From Sphingobium sp. EP60837 (lineage in GTDB: Bacteria; Pseudomonadota; Alphaproteobacteria; Sphingomonadales; Sphingomonadaceae), in contig NZ_CP015989.1 in assembly GCF_001658005.1 (NCBI RefSeq), positions 1 to 64,000 on the forward strand: 64,000 nucleotides of DNA, written 5' to 3'. Under the pieces are notes generated by a model. The model ran no database searches. It saw nothing but the letters and a program-made list of their open reading frames with translations, and was not told the DNA's origin. The translations under genes and the position numbers were made by a program. Shown here piece by piece: positions 54,071-62,786 of this stretch (position 1 is the stretch's first letter; every line of letters starts with the position of its first letter).

Positions 54071-54688
54071 ATGGTTGTTACAGGAAATGGCATCGAGCAG
54101 GCGCTGAGTGGCCGTGTATTCAGATCGATGTTTGAAGAGCGCAAGCGCGTGTTCGTCGATCTACTTGGCTGGGACATCCCCGTTCTGGCCCGTCGCTACG
54201 AGATCGATCAGTTCGATGATGATGAAGCTGTCTATATCGTCATCACCGATGAAACCGGCGAGCATGCCGGCTCTGCCCGTCTGCTCCAGACCGACCGGCC
54301 GCACATCCTTGATACCATCTTCCCCAATCTGTGCGATGGCGTACCGCCCACCGGCCCGACAGTTCGCGAAATAACCCGCTTCTGCCTGGCGCGCCGACTG
54401 AAGGCTCATGAGCGGCTCGCCACGCGCAATCGCCTCGTCTCTGCCCTGGTTGAATACGCCCTTAGCAATGGCATCACGACCTATACTGGCGTTGCCGAAT
54501 GGGCCTGGTTCCAACAGATCCTCGCGTTCGGATGGGAATGTCTTCCGCTTGGATTGCCGGACAACAACGATCCCCGCGGCCTGTCGGCCATGCGGATCAA
54601 TATTGCCCCGGATACCCCGCACCTGCTGCGTCAATCCGGCATCTTCGCGCAGATCCATCTGATGAATCTTGATCGCGCCGCGGCATGA
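54071..54688 (+). CDS. N-acyl-homoserine lactone synthase (LuxI family)
   Basis: A 205-residue synthase with the residues conserved in LuxI proteins at the expected places: R24, F28, W34, D46, D49, R70, E100 and R103. It joins S-adenosylmethionine with an acyl group carried on ACP to make a diffusible AHL signal; the acyl length cannot be read from the sequence. The start at 54071 follows a strong GGAGGTGATC site. Its stop overlaps the phyH gene start (ATGA). Confidence 0.9.
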   Translation: MVVTGNGIEQALSGRVFRSMFEERKRVFVDLLGWDIPVLARRYEIDQFDDDEAVYIVITDETGEHAGSARLLQTDRPHILDTIFPNLCDGVPPTGPTVREITRFCLARRLKAHERLATRNRLVSALVEYALSNGITTYTGVAEWAWFQQILAFGWECLPLGLPDNNDPRGLSAMRINIAPDTPHLLRQSGIFAQIHLMNLDRAAA

Positions 54689-54705
54689 AATTCGGGGGAC
54701 ATCGC

Positions 54706-55614
54706 ATGGCTACCAAGCCGCTACCTGTAGCCGAGATCGAGGCCCACGGGTCAATTTACGAAACACTGATGCGCGAAGGCTTCTGCGTGCTTCAAGACAT
54801 CATGCCCCCCGATATTGTCCAGTTGCTGGCGAGAGATCTGGCTCCGCACTTCGAGGCAACGCCGTTTTGCGAAGGCGGTTTCTACGGCAGCCGCACCAAG
54901 AGGTTCGGCAGTCTGCTCAAACGATCGAACCATGTGTCGGCGTTCATCCAGCATCCCCAGATCATGGCGATCGCGCAAGCCGTGCTCGGGCCTTGGTGCG
55001 ACACAATCCAGCTCAATCTCGCTCAAGCTCTCGAGCTGCATCCCGGCGCACTGCCGCAATTTCCCCATCGCGATCAGGATATGTGGCGGGGCCAGACTGG
55101 CGAGGTCGAATATCTCATCAACGTCATGTGGCCGTTCACCGAGTATCGGGCGAATAATGGTACGACCCTGATCTGGCCGCATAGTCACGCCGCAAATGCG
55201 CTCAACCCCGAGCCTCCTGAGGATCCGGTGGCCGTGGAATGCAATCCAGGATCTGCGATCATCTTCCTCGGCTCGACCCTTCATGGTGCTGGCGGCAACC
55301 AGTCACTGGGTGTGCGTCAAGGCATGATCGTGAGCTATTGCCTCGGATGGCTGAGGCCATATGAAAACCAGTGGTTGGTCTATCCACCCGAAGTAGCACG
55401 AACGTTCTCTCCAGATTTGGCCGCATTGGTTGGATACCAGCAACATCGGCCCAATTTGGGGAACTACGAGGGGCGATGCCCATCTCTTCTGCTGGGCGAG
55501 GAACGCTCCGAGCATCTCGGCGCGATCGATGCCTTACGTCCAGATCAAACGGCAGCACTTGAGGAATTTATTGAAGAACAACGCCGGGTCCGAGCCGCAT
55601 CGAGCGAAAACTGA
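54706..55614 (+). CDS. Phytanoyl-CoA dioxygenase (PhyH) family protein
   Basis: A 302-residue Fe(II)/2-oxoglutarate oxygenase. The iron-binding HRD (in FPHRDQD, residues near 118-124), the distal HGAGGNQS histidine and the arginine of RQGM are all visible. Start at MATKPLP with a GGGGGAC site; an in-frame ATG at 54685 overlaps the luxI stop. luxI-phyH adjacency is a known feature of sphingomonad quorum-sensing loci, suggesting modification of the signal or its precursor, but the substrate is unknown. Confidence 0.82.
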   Translation: MATKPLPVAEIEAHGSIYETLMREGFCVLQDIMPPDIVQLLARDLAPHFEATPFCEGGFYGSRTKRFGSLLKRSNHVSAFIQHPQIMAIAQAVLGPWCDTIQLNLAQALELHPGALPQFPHRDQDMWRGQTGEVEYLINVMWPFTEYRANNGTTLIWPHSHAANALNPEPPEDPVAVECNPGSAIIFLGSTLHGAGGNQSLGVRQGMIVSYCLGWLRPYENQWLVYPPEVARTFSPDLAALVGYQQHRPNLGNYEGRCPSLLLGEERSEHLGAIDALRPDQTAALEEFIEEQRRVRAASSEN

Positions 55615-55626
55615 TTCCAGCGCGCT

Positions 55627-55642
55627 CCCCCCTTGTGGGGGG
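55627..55642 (+). terminator. Hairpin after phyH
   Basis: Stem CCCCCC / GGGGGG with a TTGT loop, 13 bp after the phyH stop. It lies between the quorum-sensing cluster and the secretion operon. T run absent, so read-through is possible. Confidence 0.5.
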
Positions 55643-55744
55643 ATTGCCCGAAAACGCCGGACCAGGTTCAAAAGAGAGGTGATTTTCAACGGAGAGTAGT
55701 CGGCGCATTTTTAATGCAGCGGCGCTGAAAAGCGGAGAAATCAG

Positions 55745-56107
55745 ATGCAGCGCGTGCGCCTTGCCCTTGCCGTTCCGATCGTGGCGATGTCTGCCCAGGC
55801 GGCTCCTGCGGTCGCCAACGATCTGGGTTGCCAGGTTTTGCTTTGCCTCTCGAACCCGGGCGGTGCGACCCAGTACCCAGCCTGCGTGCCGCCTATGGTG
55901 AAGCTCTGGGAGCGTCTGGCATTGGGCGGTTCGTTCCCCGGCTGCTCCGGTGGCGGCGTTACGAAGACCAAGGTCTATGATCGCGATTCCGCTTCGCGGC
56001 GCCGGGTGGTAATGACTTTCATCGACGGGCAACAGCAATCCTATTCGCTTGCGAATATTGAAAGCTTGCCAACGTCTCCCAGCGAACCCGGGACCACGCC
56101 ACAGTGA
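55745..56107 (+). CDS. TrbM/KikA-like transfer protein
   Basis: A 120-residue exported protein: signal peptide ending in AVAN near residue 24, then the cysteine-rich TrbM pattern CQVLLCLSNPGG, YPACVPPMVKLW and FPGCSGGG. TrbM-type proteins accompany type IV secretion genes. Start has a GCGGAGAA site. It is the first gene of the transfer operon and overlaps the next by 4 bp. Confidence 0.72.
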   Translation: MQRVRLALAVPIVAMSAQAAPAVANDLGCQVLLCLSNPGGATQYPACVPPMVKLWERLALGGSFPGCSGGGVTKTKVYDRDSASRRRVVMTFIDGQQQSYSLANIESLPTSPSEPGTTPQ

Positions 56108-56778
56108 TCCTCGAGCTCGTAACCGTGGTCGGACTGGCGCAGCAATGCGCACCATCGGTTGCGGTCGAAACGCTTGTGTCGGTCGTCCACACCGAGAGTC
56201 ATTTCAACCCCTACGCGATCGGCGTGAATGCGAAGGGGGTTGCCGCACCCAATCCCGGCGATCGGGTGTCGGCCGCCGCAGTCGCTCGATCGCTGATCGC
56301 CCGCGGCTACAACATCGACCTGGGTCTGGGACAGATCAACAGCGCAAATCTCAGGTGGCTTGGCCTGTCGGTCGAGGACGCCTTCGATCCCTGCCGCAAT
56401 CTCGCCGCAGCCGCGCGCGTGCTGGCTTCCAACTATCTTAGCGTCGCGCGCTCCAGCCCTTCTACAGAAGCGGCCATCGCGACCGCCCTGTCGATGTACA
56501 ACACGGGTAGTCGTTCGCGCGGGTTCCGAAACGGCTATGTCGGCCGTGTCTACGCGTCGTCGAGTGTCGTCCTGCCAGCGATCAGGCGTGGAGCGATGCC
56601 AGAACCTGCCGCTTCGCCAACGGCAGTGACGCCTGAACCCAAATTTACACAGCCGCCCGCGGGCGTCCGTTCGCCGCGCGTCCAAAACGGATGGGACACC
56701 ACTGCGGGAGCGCAGACGGCATCATTGATGGTCTTTGGGGGAGCACCCGACAGTTCACCGAAAGGACAAGCCGAATGA
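56104..56778 (+). CDS. virB1: VirB1-like lytic transglycosylase
   Basis: A 224-residue transglycosylase with the catalytic glutamate at residue 31 (VVHTESHFNPYAIGVN), the GLGQIN motif at 74-79 and the downstream ALSMYNTGSRSRGF. It opens the cell wall for the secretion channel. GTG start, overlapping the TrbM gene. C-terminal tail is proline rich. Confidence 0.88.
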   Translation: MILELVTVVGLAQQCAPSVAVETLVSVVHTESHFNPYAIGVNAKGVAAPNPGDRVSAAAVARSLIARGYNIDLGLGQINSANLRWLGLSVEDAFDPCRNLAAAARVLASNYLSVARSSPSTEAAIATALSMYNTGSRSRGFRNGYVGRVYASSSVVLPAIRRGAMPEPAASPTAVTPEPKFTQPPAGVRSPRVQNGWDTTAGAQTASLMVFGGAPDSSPKGQAE

Positions 56779-57116
56779 CTGCATTAGCGACCAATTCCAA
56801 GATATGGTTGACACCGCGCTGGCGCACGTTCGCGCAATATCTGGCACTGTTTGTCGCGGTCGTTGTGGTGTCGCTCCTGCTCACCGATCCGGCCCATGCC
56901 CAATCAGCCGACGGCATCACGTCGATGGCGGAGAACATAAAGACCTGGCTGACCGGCACTTTTGCGAAGACCATCGCCGTGATCGCGGTCGTCATCGTGG
57001 GTTTCATGTTCTTCACCGGACGAGCGAGCCTGGGGCTCCTGGTCACCGTCATCGTCGGCATCTTCATCGTGTTCAGCGCGCAGTGGATCGTCGATACCAT
57101 CACTGGCGGCGCGTGA
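56775..57116 (+). CDS. virB2: VirB2-type pilin
   Basis: A 113-residue protein with a long leader, cleavage likely after AHA near residue 42, and two hydrophobic segments of the mature pilin (IAVIAVVIVGFMFFTG; GLLVTVIVGIFIVFSAQW). Major pilin of the transfer apparatus. Overlaps virB1 by 4 bp. Confidence 0.88.
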   Translation: MTALATNSKIWLTPRWRTFAQYLALFVAVVVVSLLLTDPAHAQSADGITSMAENIKTWLTGTFAKTIAVIAVVIVGFMFFTGRASLGLLVTVIVGIFIVFSAQWIVDTITGGA

Positions 57117-57126
57117 GTGCCTTAGG

Positions 57127-57462
57127 ATGGACGACGAAAAACTCAGGGAGGAGACGCTCTTCCTGGCCGTGACCCGGCCGACGATGTGGTTGGGCGTTCC
57201 GATCGAAGCGTCGCTGCCAATCGCGCTGGCCGCGTGCTTGACGCTCATCATCACCGGCAACCCGCTTTATGCCTTTGCGCTAGCCGGGGCCTTTCTGGCC
57301 ATAGCCCGGCTGATCGTGCGGCACGACGCGAACGCCTTCCGCCTCCTCTGGCTCTGGACAATGACAAAGGCACGCTGCCGCAATCGGGGATGGTGGGGCG
57401 GTAGCTCCTACTCGCCCCTGCCGATCGATGGGGCGAAACGCCGGGGCTTTGCGCATGGCTAG
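57127..57462 (+). CDS. virB3: VirB3-type membrane protein
   Basis: A 111-residue protein with an N-terminal helix (LFLAVTRPTMWLGVPIEA) typical of VirB3 and two membrane segments. Assembles with VirB4 in the inner membrane. Start lies 10 bp after virB2. Confidence 0.88.
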   Translation: MDDEKLREETLFLAVTRPTMWLGVPIEASLPIALAACLTLIITGNPLYAFALAGAFLAIARLIVRHDANAFRLLWLWTMTKARCRNRGWWGGSSYSPLPIDGAKRRGFAHG

Positions 57463-59872
57463 CCGGGCCAGCTCGTTGGGCGGCGCTGCCGCCCGGACGC
57501 CGTGGCGGATCCTCAGACAAGAGGCGGACCCCGCGCGCTACCTCCCCTATGCGCGTCATATCGACGACAACGTCATCGCGCTCGACGGGCGCGACCTCAT
57601 GATGATGTTCAAGCTCGATGGCCTCGCATTCGAGACCGCCGACCCAATCCACCTCAACGACTGGCACGAAAAGCTCAACGGCACGCTGCGCAACATCGCC
57701 GACGACCGTCTGGCGATCTGGACCCATATCGTCCGTCGGCCAATCACGGACTATCCCGAAGGCGAGTTTCGCTCGGCCTTTGCGGCCGATCTCGATGCAA
57801 AATACCGCGCGCGGGTGACCGCCAAGCGGATGTTCGTCAACGAGCTCTACCTGACCCTCATCATGCGACCATCGGTCGGATCGGCTGATCGTACCGGCGT
57901 GCTGCTTCGACGCCTGGCATCGGCGCGCAAAGAGGGGACCGAGGTCGATGAGGACGAGCTTGCGCGCTTTGAGGACAAGGCGCGTGACATTGAGAAGCTG
58001 CTCGCACGCTGCCGGCCCCAACGCCTCCACTTGTACGAGCATAACGGCCTGATGTTCTCGCAGCCGCTTGAGGTGCTCGAACTGGTGATGATGGGCCGCG
58101 CCGGCAGGGTGCCCCTGGTCCGCGGCCATCTCGGCTCCGCCATCTACGGGGAACGGGTGATCTTCGGCCGGGAGACGGTCGAGGTGCGGGCGCATGATGC
58201 GAGCCGGTTCGTCGGCCTTTTCGGTATCCGTGAATATCCGGCCATGACGCGGCCGGGCCAGATGAACGCGCTTCTCAGCCAAGATTTTGCGTTCGTCGTG
58301 ACGCAGTCCTTTGCGTTCATGGGCAAGGCTCGGGCCTCGGAGCGCTTGCGCCGTCGCCAGAACCAGATGGCCTCCACCGAGGATGCCGCCGCAAGCCAGG
58401 CGCTCGAACTGGCCGACGCGGCCGACGATCTGCAGAGCAATCGCTTTGTCCTGGGCGAACATCATTTCTCGCTCGCGGTTTTCGGTGAAAATCAAAAGCG
58501 CCTGGCCGAAAATCTCTCGACTGCACGGGCCGCGCTCGCGGACGCAGGTCTGGTCGCCGCTCGGGAGGGTCCGGCACTGGAGGCCGCCTTCTGGTCGCAG
58601 CTTCCGGGCAATTTCGCGTGGCGTGCGCGGCCAGCGGCGATCACGTCACGCAATTTTGCCGCGCTCTCGCCGTTTCACACTTTCCCCGCAGGCAAGCCCG
58701 ATGGCAATCATTGGGGCGCCGCGATCGCGTTGATGAAGACCGCGGCCCAGTCTCCCTTCTATTTCAACTTTCATGTGAACGATCTTGGCCACACGCTGAT
58801 CATCGGCCCGTCGGGCGGCGGCAAAACCGTCGTCCAGAATTTCCTGATGGCACAGCTGGAGAAAACCGGCGCGCAGCAGATCTTCATCGACAAGGACCGA
58901 GGGGCCGAGATCTATGTGCGGTCATCCGGCGGCACCTATCTGGCACTGCGCAATGGGGTGCCGACCGGGTTTGCGCCACTCCGCGCGCTCGAGCAGACCC
59001 CAGGCAACATCGTCTTCCTCGGCAGGCTGATCCGTCATCTGGTGACCCCCTCTGGCACCCAGCTCGGCGTCACGCAGGAGCGGATGATCGACGAGGCCAT
59101 CCTCTCGATCGGACGCCTTCCCCCGGAGGAGCGGTCCATCCTCGCGCTTCGTCAATTACTCGGACAGCGCGATCCGGAAGGGATAGGCGCGCGGCTTGAG
59201 AAATGGTCGCGCGGCGGCGCACTTGGCTGGGTGTTCGACAATGACCGGGACGAGTTGACCCTCGAGGCCCGCTTCATCGGCTTCGACATGACGGATTTCC
59301 TCGACAATCCCGAGATCCGCACGCCGCTCATGATGTACATGTTCCACCGGATCGATGCCCTGCTCGATGGCCGCCGCCTCGTGATCGACATCGACGAGTT
59401 CTGGAAGGCGCTGGGCGATGATGCCTTCCGCGCCTTCGCGCAGGACGGCCTGAAGACTTACCGGAAGCAGAATGCCTTTCTGGTGTTCGGGACGCAAAGC
59501 CCGGCTGACGCTCTGCGATCGGACATCTCGCATAGCATCATGGAGCAGGTCGCCACCAAGATCCTCTTACCCAACCCGCACGGCCGAGAGGTCGATTATA
59601 TCGACGGACTCGGCCTCACCCGTGCCGAGTTCAAGCTCATCAGAAACGATCTGATTCCCGAAAGTCGGCGGTTTCTGGTCAAGCAGGGTCACGATTCCAT
59701 CGTGGTGGAACTCGATCTCGGCGGTCTGTCCGACGAGCTGGCCGTCCTCTCGGGCACCACCGAAACCGTCGGAATCCTCGATCAGGTTCGCCGCGAACAT
59801 GGCGACGATCCTAGCCACTGGCTGCCCGTCTTTCACGAGCGCCGCCGTGCCACCACCAGAAGGAAAGGATAA
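57455..59872 (+). CDS. virB4: VirB4-type ATPase
   Basis: An 805-residue ATPase. Walker A GPSGGGKT near residue 451 and Walker B LVIDIDEFWK near residue 647 are intact. It powers pilus assembly and substrate transport at the inner membrane. Start at 57455, overlapping virB3 by 8 bp. Confidence 0.92.
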   Translation: MASRASSLGGAAARTPWRILRQEADPARYLPYARHIDDNVIALDGRDLMMMFKLDGLAFETADPIHLNDWHEKLNGTLRNIADDRLAIWTHIVRRPITDYPEGEFRSAFAADLDAKYRARVTAKRMFVNELYLTLIMRPSVGSADRTGVLLRRLASARKEGTEVDEDELARFEDKARDIEKLLARCRPQRLHLYEHNGLMFSQPLEVLELVMMGRAGRVPLVRGHLGSAIYGERVIFGRETVEVRAHDASRFVGLFGIREYPAMTRPGQMNALLSQDFAFVVTQSFAFMGKARASERLRRRQNQMASTEDAAASQALELADAADDLQSNRFVLGEHHFSLAVFGENQKRLAENLSTARAALADAGLVAAREGPALEAAFWSQLPGNFAWRARPAAITSRNFAALSPFHTFPAGKPDGNHWGAAIALMKTAAQSPFYFNFHVNDLGHTLIIGPSGGGKTVVQNFLMAQLEKTGAQQIFIDKDRGAEIYVRSSGGTYLALRNGVPTGFAPLRALEQTPGNIVFLGRLIRHLVTPSGTQLGVTQERMIDEAILSIGRLPPEERSILALRQLLGQRDPEGIGARLEKWSRGGALGWVFDNDRDELTLEARFIGFDMTDFLDNPEIRTPLMMYMFHRIDALLDGRRLVIDIDEFWKALGDDAFRAFAQDGLKTYRKQNAFLVFGTQSPADALRSDISHSIMEQVATKILLPNPHGREVDYIDGLGLTRAEFKLIRNDLIPESRRFLVKQGHDSIVVELDLGGLSDELAVLSGTTETVGILDQVRREHGDDPSHWLPVFHERRRATTRRKG

Positions 59873-59876
59873 GGTC

Positions 59877-60587
59877 ATGAAAGCATCACGAGCGCTTGCG
59901 GTTGTAGGCGGATTGGCGATCTCCGTGCCGGCCTTCGCGCAGGGCATCCCGGTCTATGATTCCAGCACGTTCTTGCAGACCCTCTCGACGGTGAAAAACA
60001 CCCTGTCGATGATCGAACAGGGGAAGCAGCAGATTTCCCAGGCCACCGAGATGTTCAACAGCGTCAACAAGCTGACGAACGTCAATCAGATTGCCTCTTC
60101 CCTGAACACCGACGCCGTTCGCCACCTCTTGCCGAGCGAGGCACGGGACATTCAGCGCCTCATGTCCTCTAACACGACGGGGCTCGGCAGCCTTGGCACG
60201 GCCGCAGACCGGATCCGCAGCAGCAACCGTGTCGAGCTTCCCGAGCTTCGCCCGGACGCCACCGCTTTCGAGCGCTCGAACCGCGATGCCATTTCTCGCA
60301 ATGGCGACATGGCGGCGCGCGACGCGGCCATCGCCGAGGCAGCATATGGCGTCACCGCCCAGAGAACGACGGGTCTCGAGGAACTGCGTTCGTCGCTGAA
60401 CACCGCGTCGGACGCGAAGGACGTGATGGATATCCAAGCCCGTGTTGGCGTGGAGAATGCTCATATCCAGAACGACGCGGTGCAGCTTCAGGCTCTCACA
60501 ATGAGGCAGCAGGCGGAGCAGCGGATTCGATCGCAGCAGGAGAGCGAGCAAATCTTAGCGAGAAAGCTTGGGAGCCTCCATCAATGA
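59877..60587 (+). CDS. virB5: VirB5-type minor pilin
   Basis: A 236-residue exported protein: signal peptide ending AFAQ at about residue 23, then long helices (FLQTLSTVKNTLSMIEQGK; NAHIQNDAVQLQALTMRQQ). It forms the tip of the pilus. Start codon lies 4 bp after the virB4 stop with an AAGGATAAGG site. Confidence 0.85.
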   Translation: MKASRALAVVGGLAISVPAFAQGIPVYDSSTFLQTLSTVKNTLSMIEQGKQQISQATEMFNSVNKLTNVNQIASSLNTDAVRHLLPSEARDIQRLMSSNTTGLGSLGTAADRIRSSNRVELPELRPDATAFERSNRDAISRNGDMAARDAAIAEAAYGVTAQRTTGLEELRSSLNTASDAKDVMDIQARVGVENAHIQNDAVQLQALTMRQQAEQRIRSQQESEQILARKLGSLHQ

Positions 60588-60811
60588 AGGCAACCATCTT
60601 AAAAACCTGCGCGTTTTTCGTCCCGGCGTTTCTGGTTGCGTGCCAACCTCCCGCCCGCGGAAAGGATTACCTCAAAGCTCACCCTCAAGAGCTCGTGGAA
60701 GTCCTGAAGGCGTGCGCCGATGGCACGCATCGTGACGCACAGGAATGCTCGAACGCAGAGAGTGTCAAGACGCTCAATCAAAAGCTGCGCTCGCTGTCGG
60801 CGGCCCATTGA
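60584..60811 (+). CDS. EexN-like entry-exclusion lipoprotein
   Basis: A 75-residue lipoprotein with lipobox LVAC (C20) followed by the EexN-like pattern KDYLKAHPQELVEVLKACADGT and ECSNAES. EexN-type proteins block entry of the same plasmid into a cell that already holds it. Overlaps virB5 by 4 bp. VirB7 is an alternative. Confidence 0.7.
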   Translation: MKATILKTCAFFVPAFLVACQPPARGKDYLKAHPQELVEVLKACADGTHRDAQECSNAESVKTLNQKLRSLSAAH

Positions 60812-60829
60812 CCGTGATGGGAAGATGAG

Positions 60830-61774
60830 ATGGCCGACGGGCTCTTCACCACTCTCTACACGAACATCGACGGCAAGCTCGACATGTTCCTCAACGAGCG
60901 CCTGAACAATGTCATCGAGGTCGTGCGCGGCCCACTCGCGCTTGGTTTGGTCATCTACATCGCGCTGTTCGGCTACATGGTAATGCGGGGCATCGTCAGC
61001 GAGCCTTGGGGCGAGCTTGTCTACCGGATGGTGAAACTCTGTCTGCTTTATGTAGCGGCCACGACGGTCGCCTACACGGAGTGGGTGACCAATCCGCTTT
61101 TCCACGGCATGCCCGATGCGATCTCGCAGGCTTTGGCGGGGCACACCGTCACGAGCGTTGGCAATGTGTTCGATGACTATTTCAGTCAGTGCGACGTCAT
61201 CATCGCAAGGATTGAGACCGAAGCTGCGACGTACAGCGATATTAATCCCTATAAGTTGGTTCTGTACGTCCTGAGCCTCGGCCTAAAAGCACTTGCCGGT
61301 TTGTCTGCGGCGATCGGGTTCTCGATTACGGTTTTTGCCAAGGTCGCGCTCGCCATCATCATAGCGCTCGGACCGATCTTTATCGCGCTTTCTCTCTTTG
61401 AGACCACGCGCAGACTGTTCCACGGTTGGCTCGGGCAGGCGTTCAACTTCATCGTTCTGATGGCCGTGATCATCGCCATTACGGCCCTGATTACCGACCT
61501 TGGTGCGACCGCGATCACTGCGTCGGAAGGTGTCGGAGATGCGGCGCTGGGTGCGGTACTGTTCGCCGTCTATATCTTTCTGGGGACGATCTTCTTCTTT
61601 CAGGCCCCCTCGATCGCAACCGGCATAGCCGGAGGGGCTTCGGCCGGTGTCGGCGCTTTCGCCGGCTCGGCATGGGGGACCGTGGCGGCGCCGTTCCAGC
61701 AACGTCGTATCTCGCGCAACAGTCGCAATCTCGAAAAGGCCGCTCAGCAGGGCGGTTCGGTGAGCCGCGCATGA
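60830..61774 (+). CDS. virB6: VirB6-type inner-membrane channel protein
   Basis: A 314-residue polytopic membrane protein of the VirB6/TrbL group: at least five hydrophobic segments (FGYMVMRGIV; LCLLYVAATTVAY; VALAIIIALGPIFIALSLF; AFNFIVLMAVIIAITALI; ALGAVLFAVYIFLGTIFFF) and a small-residue-rich end. Part of the inner-membrane channel. Its stop overlaps the next gene. Confidence 0.87.
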   Translation: MADGLFTTLYTNIDGKLDMFLNERLNNVIEVVRGPLALGLVIYIALFGYMVMRGIVSEPWGELVYRMVKLCLLYVAATTVAYTEWVTNPLFHGMPDAISQALAGHTVTSVGNVFDDYFSQCDVIIARIETEAATYSDINPYKLVLYVLSLGLKALAGLSAAIGFSITVFAKVALAIIIALGPIFIALSLFETTRRLFHGWLGQAFNFIVLMAVIIAITALITDLGATAITASEGVGDAALGAVLFAVYIFLGTIFFFQAPSIATGIAGGASAGVGAFAGSAWGTVAAPFQQRRISRNSRNLEKAAQQGGSVSRA

Positions 61775-62094
61775 AGAAGGAAGAATCTTTGACGAGGCCA
61801 TCCACCATAATCCGCGCGCTCCGTCGATCGGCAGTCATCATCATCCTTATCCCGACGCTCGCCCAAGGTGCGTCCGGGCCGAAGAAGCTGCCCGTCTGCA
61901 ACGGCAAGCACCTGCGGGAGGTGAACATATACGGGAGCGTGCTGCCAGGCTCGCCGCTCCCGGCAATTGTGGCACCCCCTGCCCCGCCGCCCGTGCCGCA
62001 GATCAAACAACCAGTTGATGCCGGCACGCCGCCCCCGCCCGTTCCCGAGAAAACGTCCGCGCGAGCGACCCCTGTCACCTTTGGGAGTTGCTGA
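61771..62094 (+). CDS. Proline-rich exported protein in the T4SS operon
   Basis: A 107-residue protein (MKKEESLTRPSTIIRA) with a hydrophobic leader (SAVIIILIPTLAQGAS) and a proline-rich body (APPAPPPVPQIKQPVD; PPPPVPEKTSA). It occupies the usual VirB7 slot between virB6 and virB8 but has no lipobox, so it is either a divergent VirB7 or another periplasmic linker. Overlaps virB6 by 4 bp. Confidence 0.6.
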   Translation: MKKEESLTRPSTIIRALRRSAVIIILIPTLAQGASGPKKLPVCNGKHLREVNIYGSVLPGSPLPAIVAPPAPPPVPQIKQPVDAGTPPPPVPEKTSARATPVTFGSC

Positions 62095-62096
62095 TC

Positions 62097-62786
62097 ATGC
62101 GGAATCAGACCGAAGGCGTGCCGGCCAAGGACGCCGAACTCTATTTCGGGCATGCCCGATCCTGGGATCAGGACCGTCAGCGCAAATCGTTACGAACCGA
62201 ACGTATCGCCTGGGTCGTGGCCGGCCTGGGGCTGCTTGCCGCGACCGCGGAGGGCTTCGCACTCGCGGGCCTGGCACCGCTGAAGACGGTCATGCCGTAC
62301 ATTATTCGCGTCAATCAGACGACAGGCGCGGTCGATGTGCAGACCACCCTCACCCAGAAGCCGATGCGCTATGACGAGGCGGTCACGAAATTCTTCCTCG
62401 CGCAATATGTCCGGGCACGGGAAAGCTGGTTGCCGGCGGCGGCCGAGGAGAATTTTCGCGCTGTCACCATCCTGTCCGAACCAGGCGAGCAGCAGCGCTG
62501 GGGCCGGTTTTTCAGCTCGAACAACGCTGCGAGCCCTCAGGTCGTCTGGGGTAAGGGCGCGGTCGTCCAAGCCCGTGTCCGCAATATCGCCTTCATCAAC
62601 GATCGTGTCGCCAACGTCCGCTTCACGCGGACGGTGCAGACCGACACTGATACGCAGAGCAGCGACTGGATCGCGACCGTCACCTTCCGGTACACGAATG
62701 CGCCGATGGCGGAGGGCGATCGCTATCGCAACCCTTTGGGGTTCCAGGTCGAGAATTACCGCGCTGATCCGGAGGTGGTGCGGTGA
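62097..62786 (+). CDS. virB8: VirB8-type assembly protein
   Basis: A 229-residue bitopic protein: short cytoplasmic part, membrane segment near residues 40-60 (WVVAGLGLLAATAEGFAL), then the VirB8 periplasmic fold with YIIRVNQTTGAVDV, FFLAQYVRARE and the conserved NPLGFQVENYR. A scaffold for the channel. Start at ATG 62097; a TTG 9 bp earlier overlaps the previous gene. Confidence 0.9.
   Translation: MRNQTEGVPAKDAELYFGHARSWDQDRQRKSLRTERIAWVVAGLGLLAATAEGFALAGLAPLKTVMPYIIRVNQTTGAVDVQTTLTQKPMRYDEAVTKFFLAQYVRARESWLPAAAEENFRAVTILSEPGEQQRWGRFFSSNNAASPQVVWGKGAVVQARVRNIAFINDRVANVRFTRTVQTDTDTQSSDWIATVTFRYTNAPMAEGDRYRNPLGFQVENYRADPEVVR

Noticed and set aside
57251..58495. 414-residue leftward frame opposite virB4
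   Set aside because: Antisense shadow of virB3 and virB4; no ribosome-binding site, and the forward frames have clear motifs.
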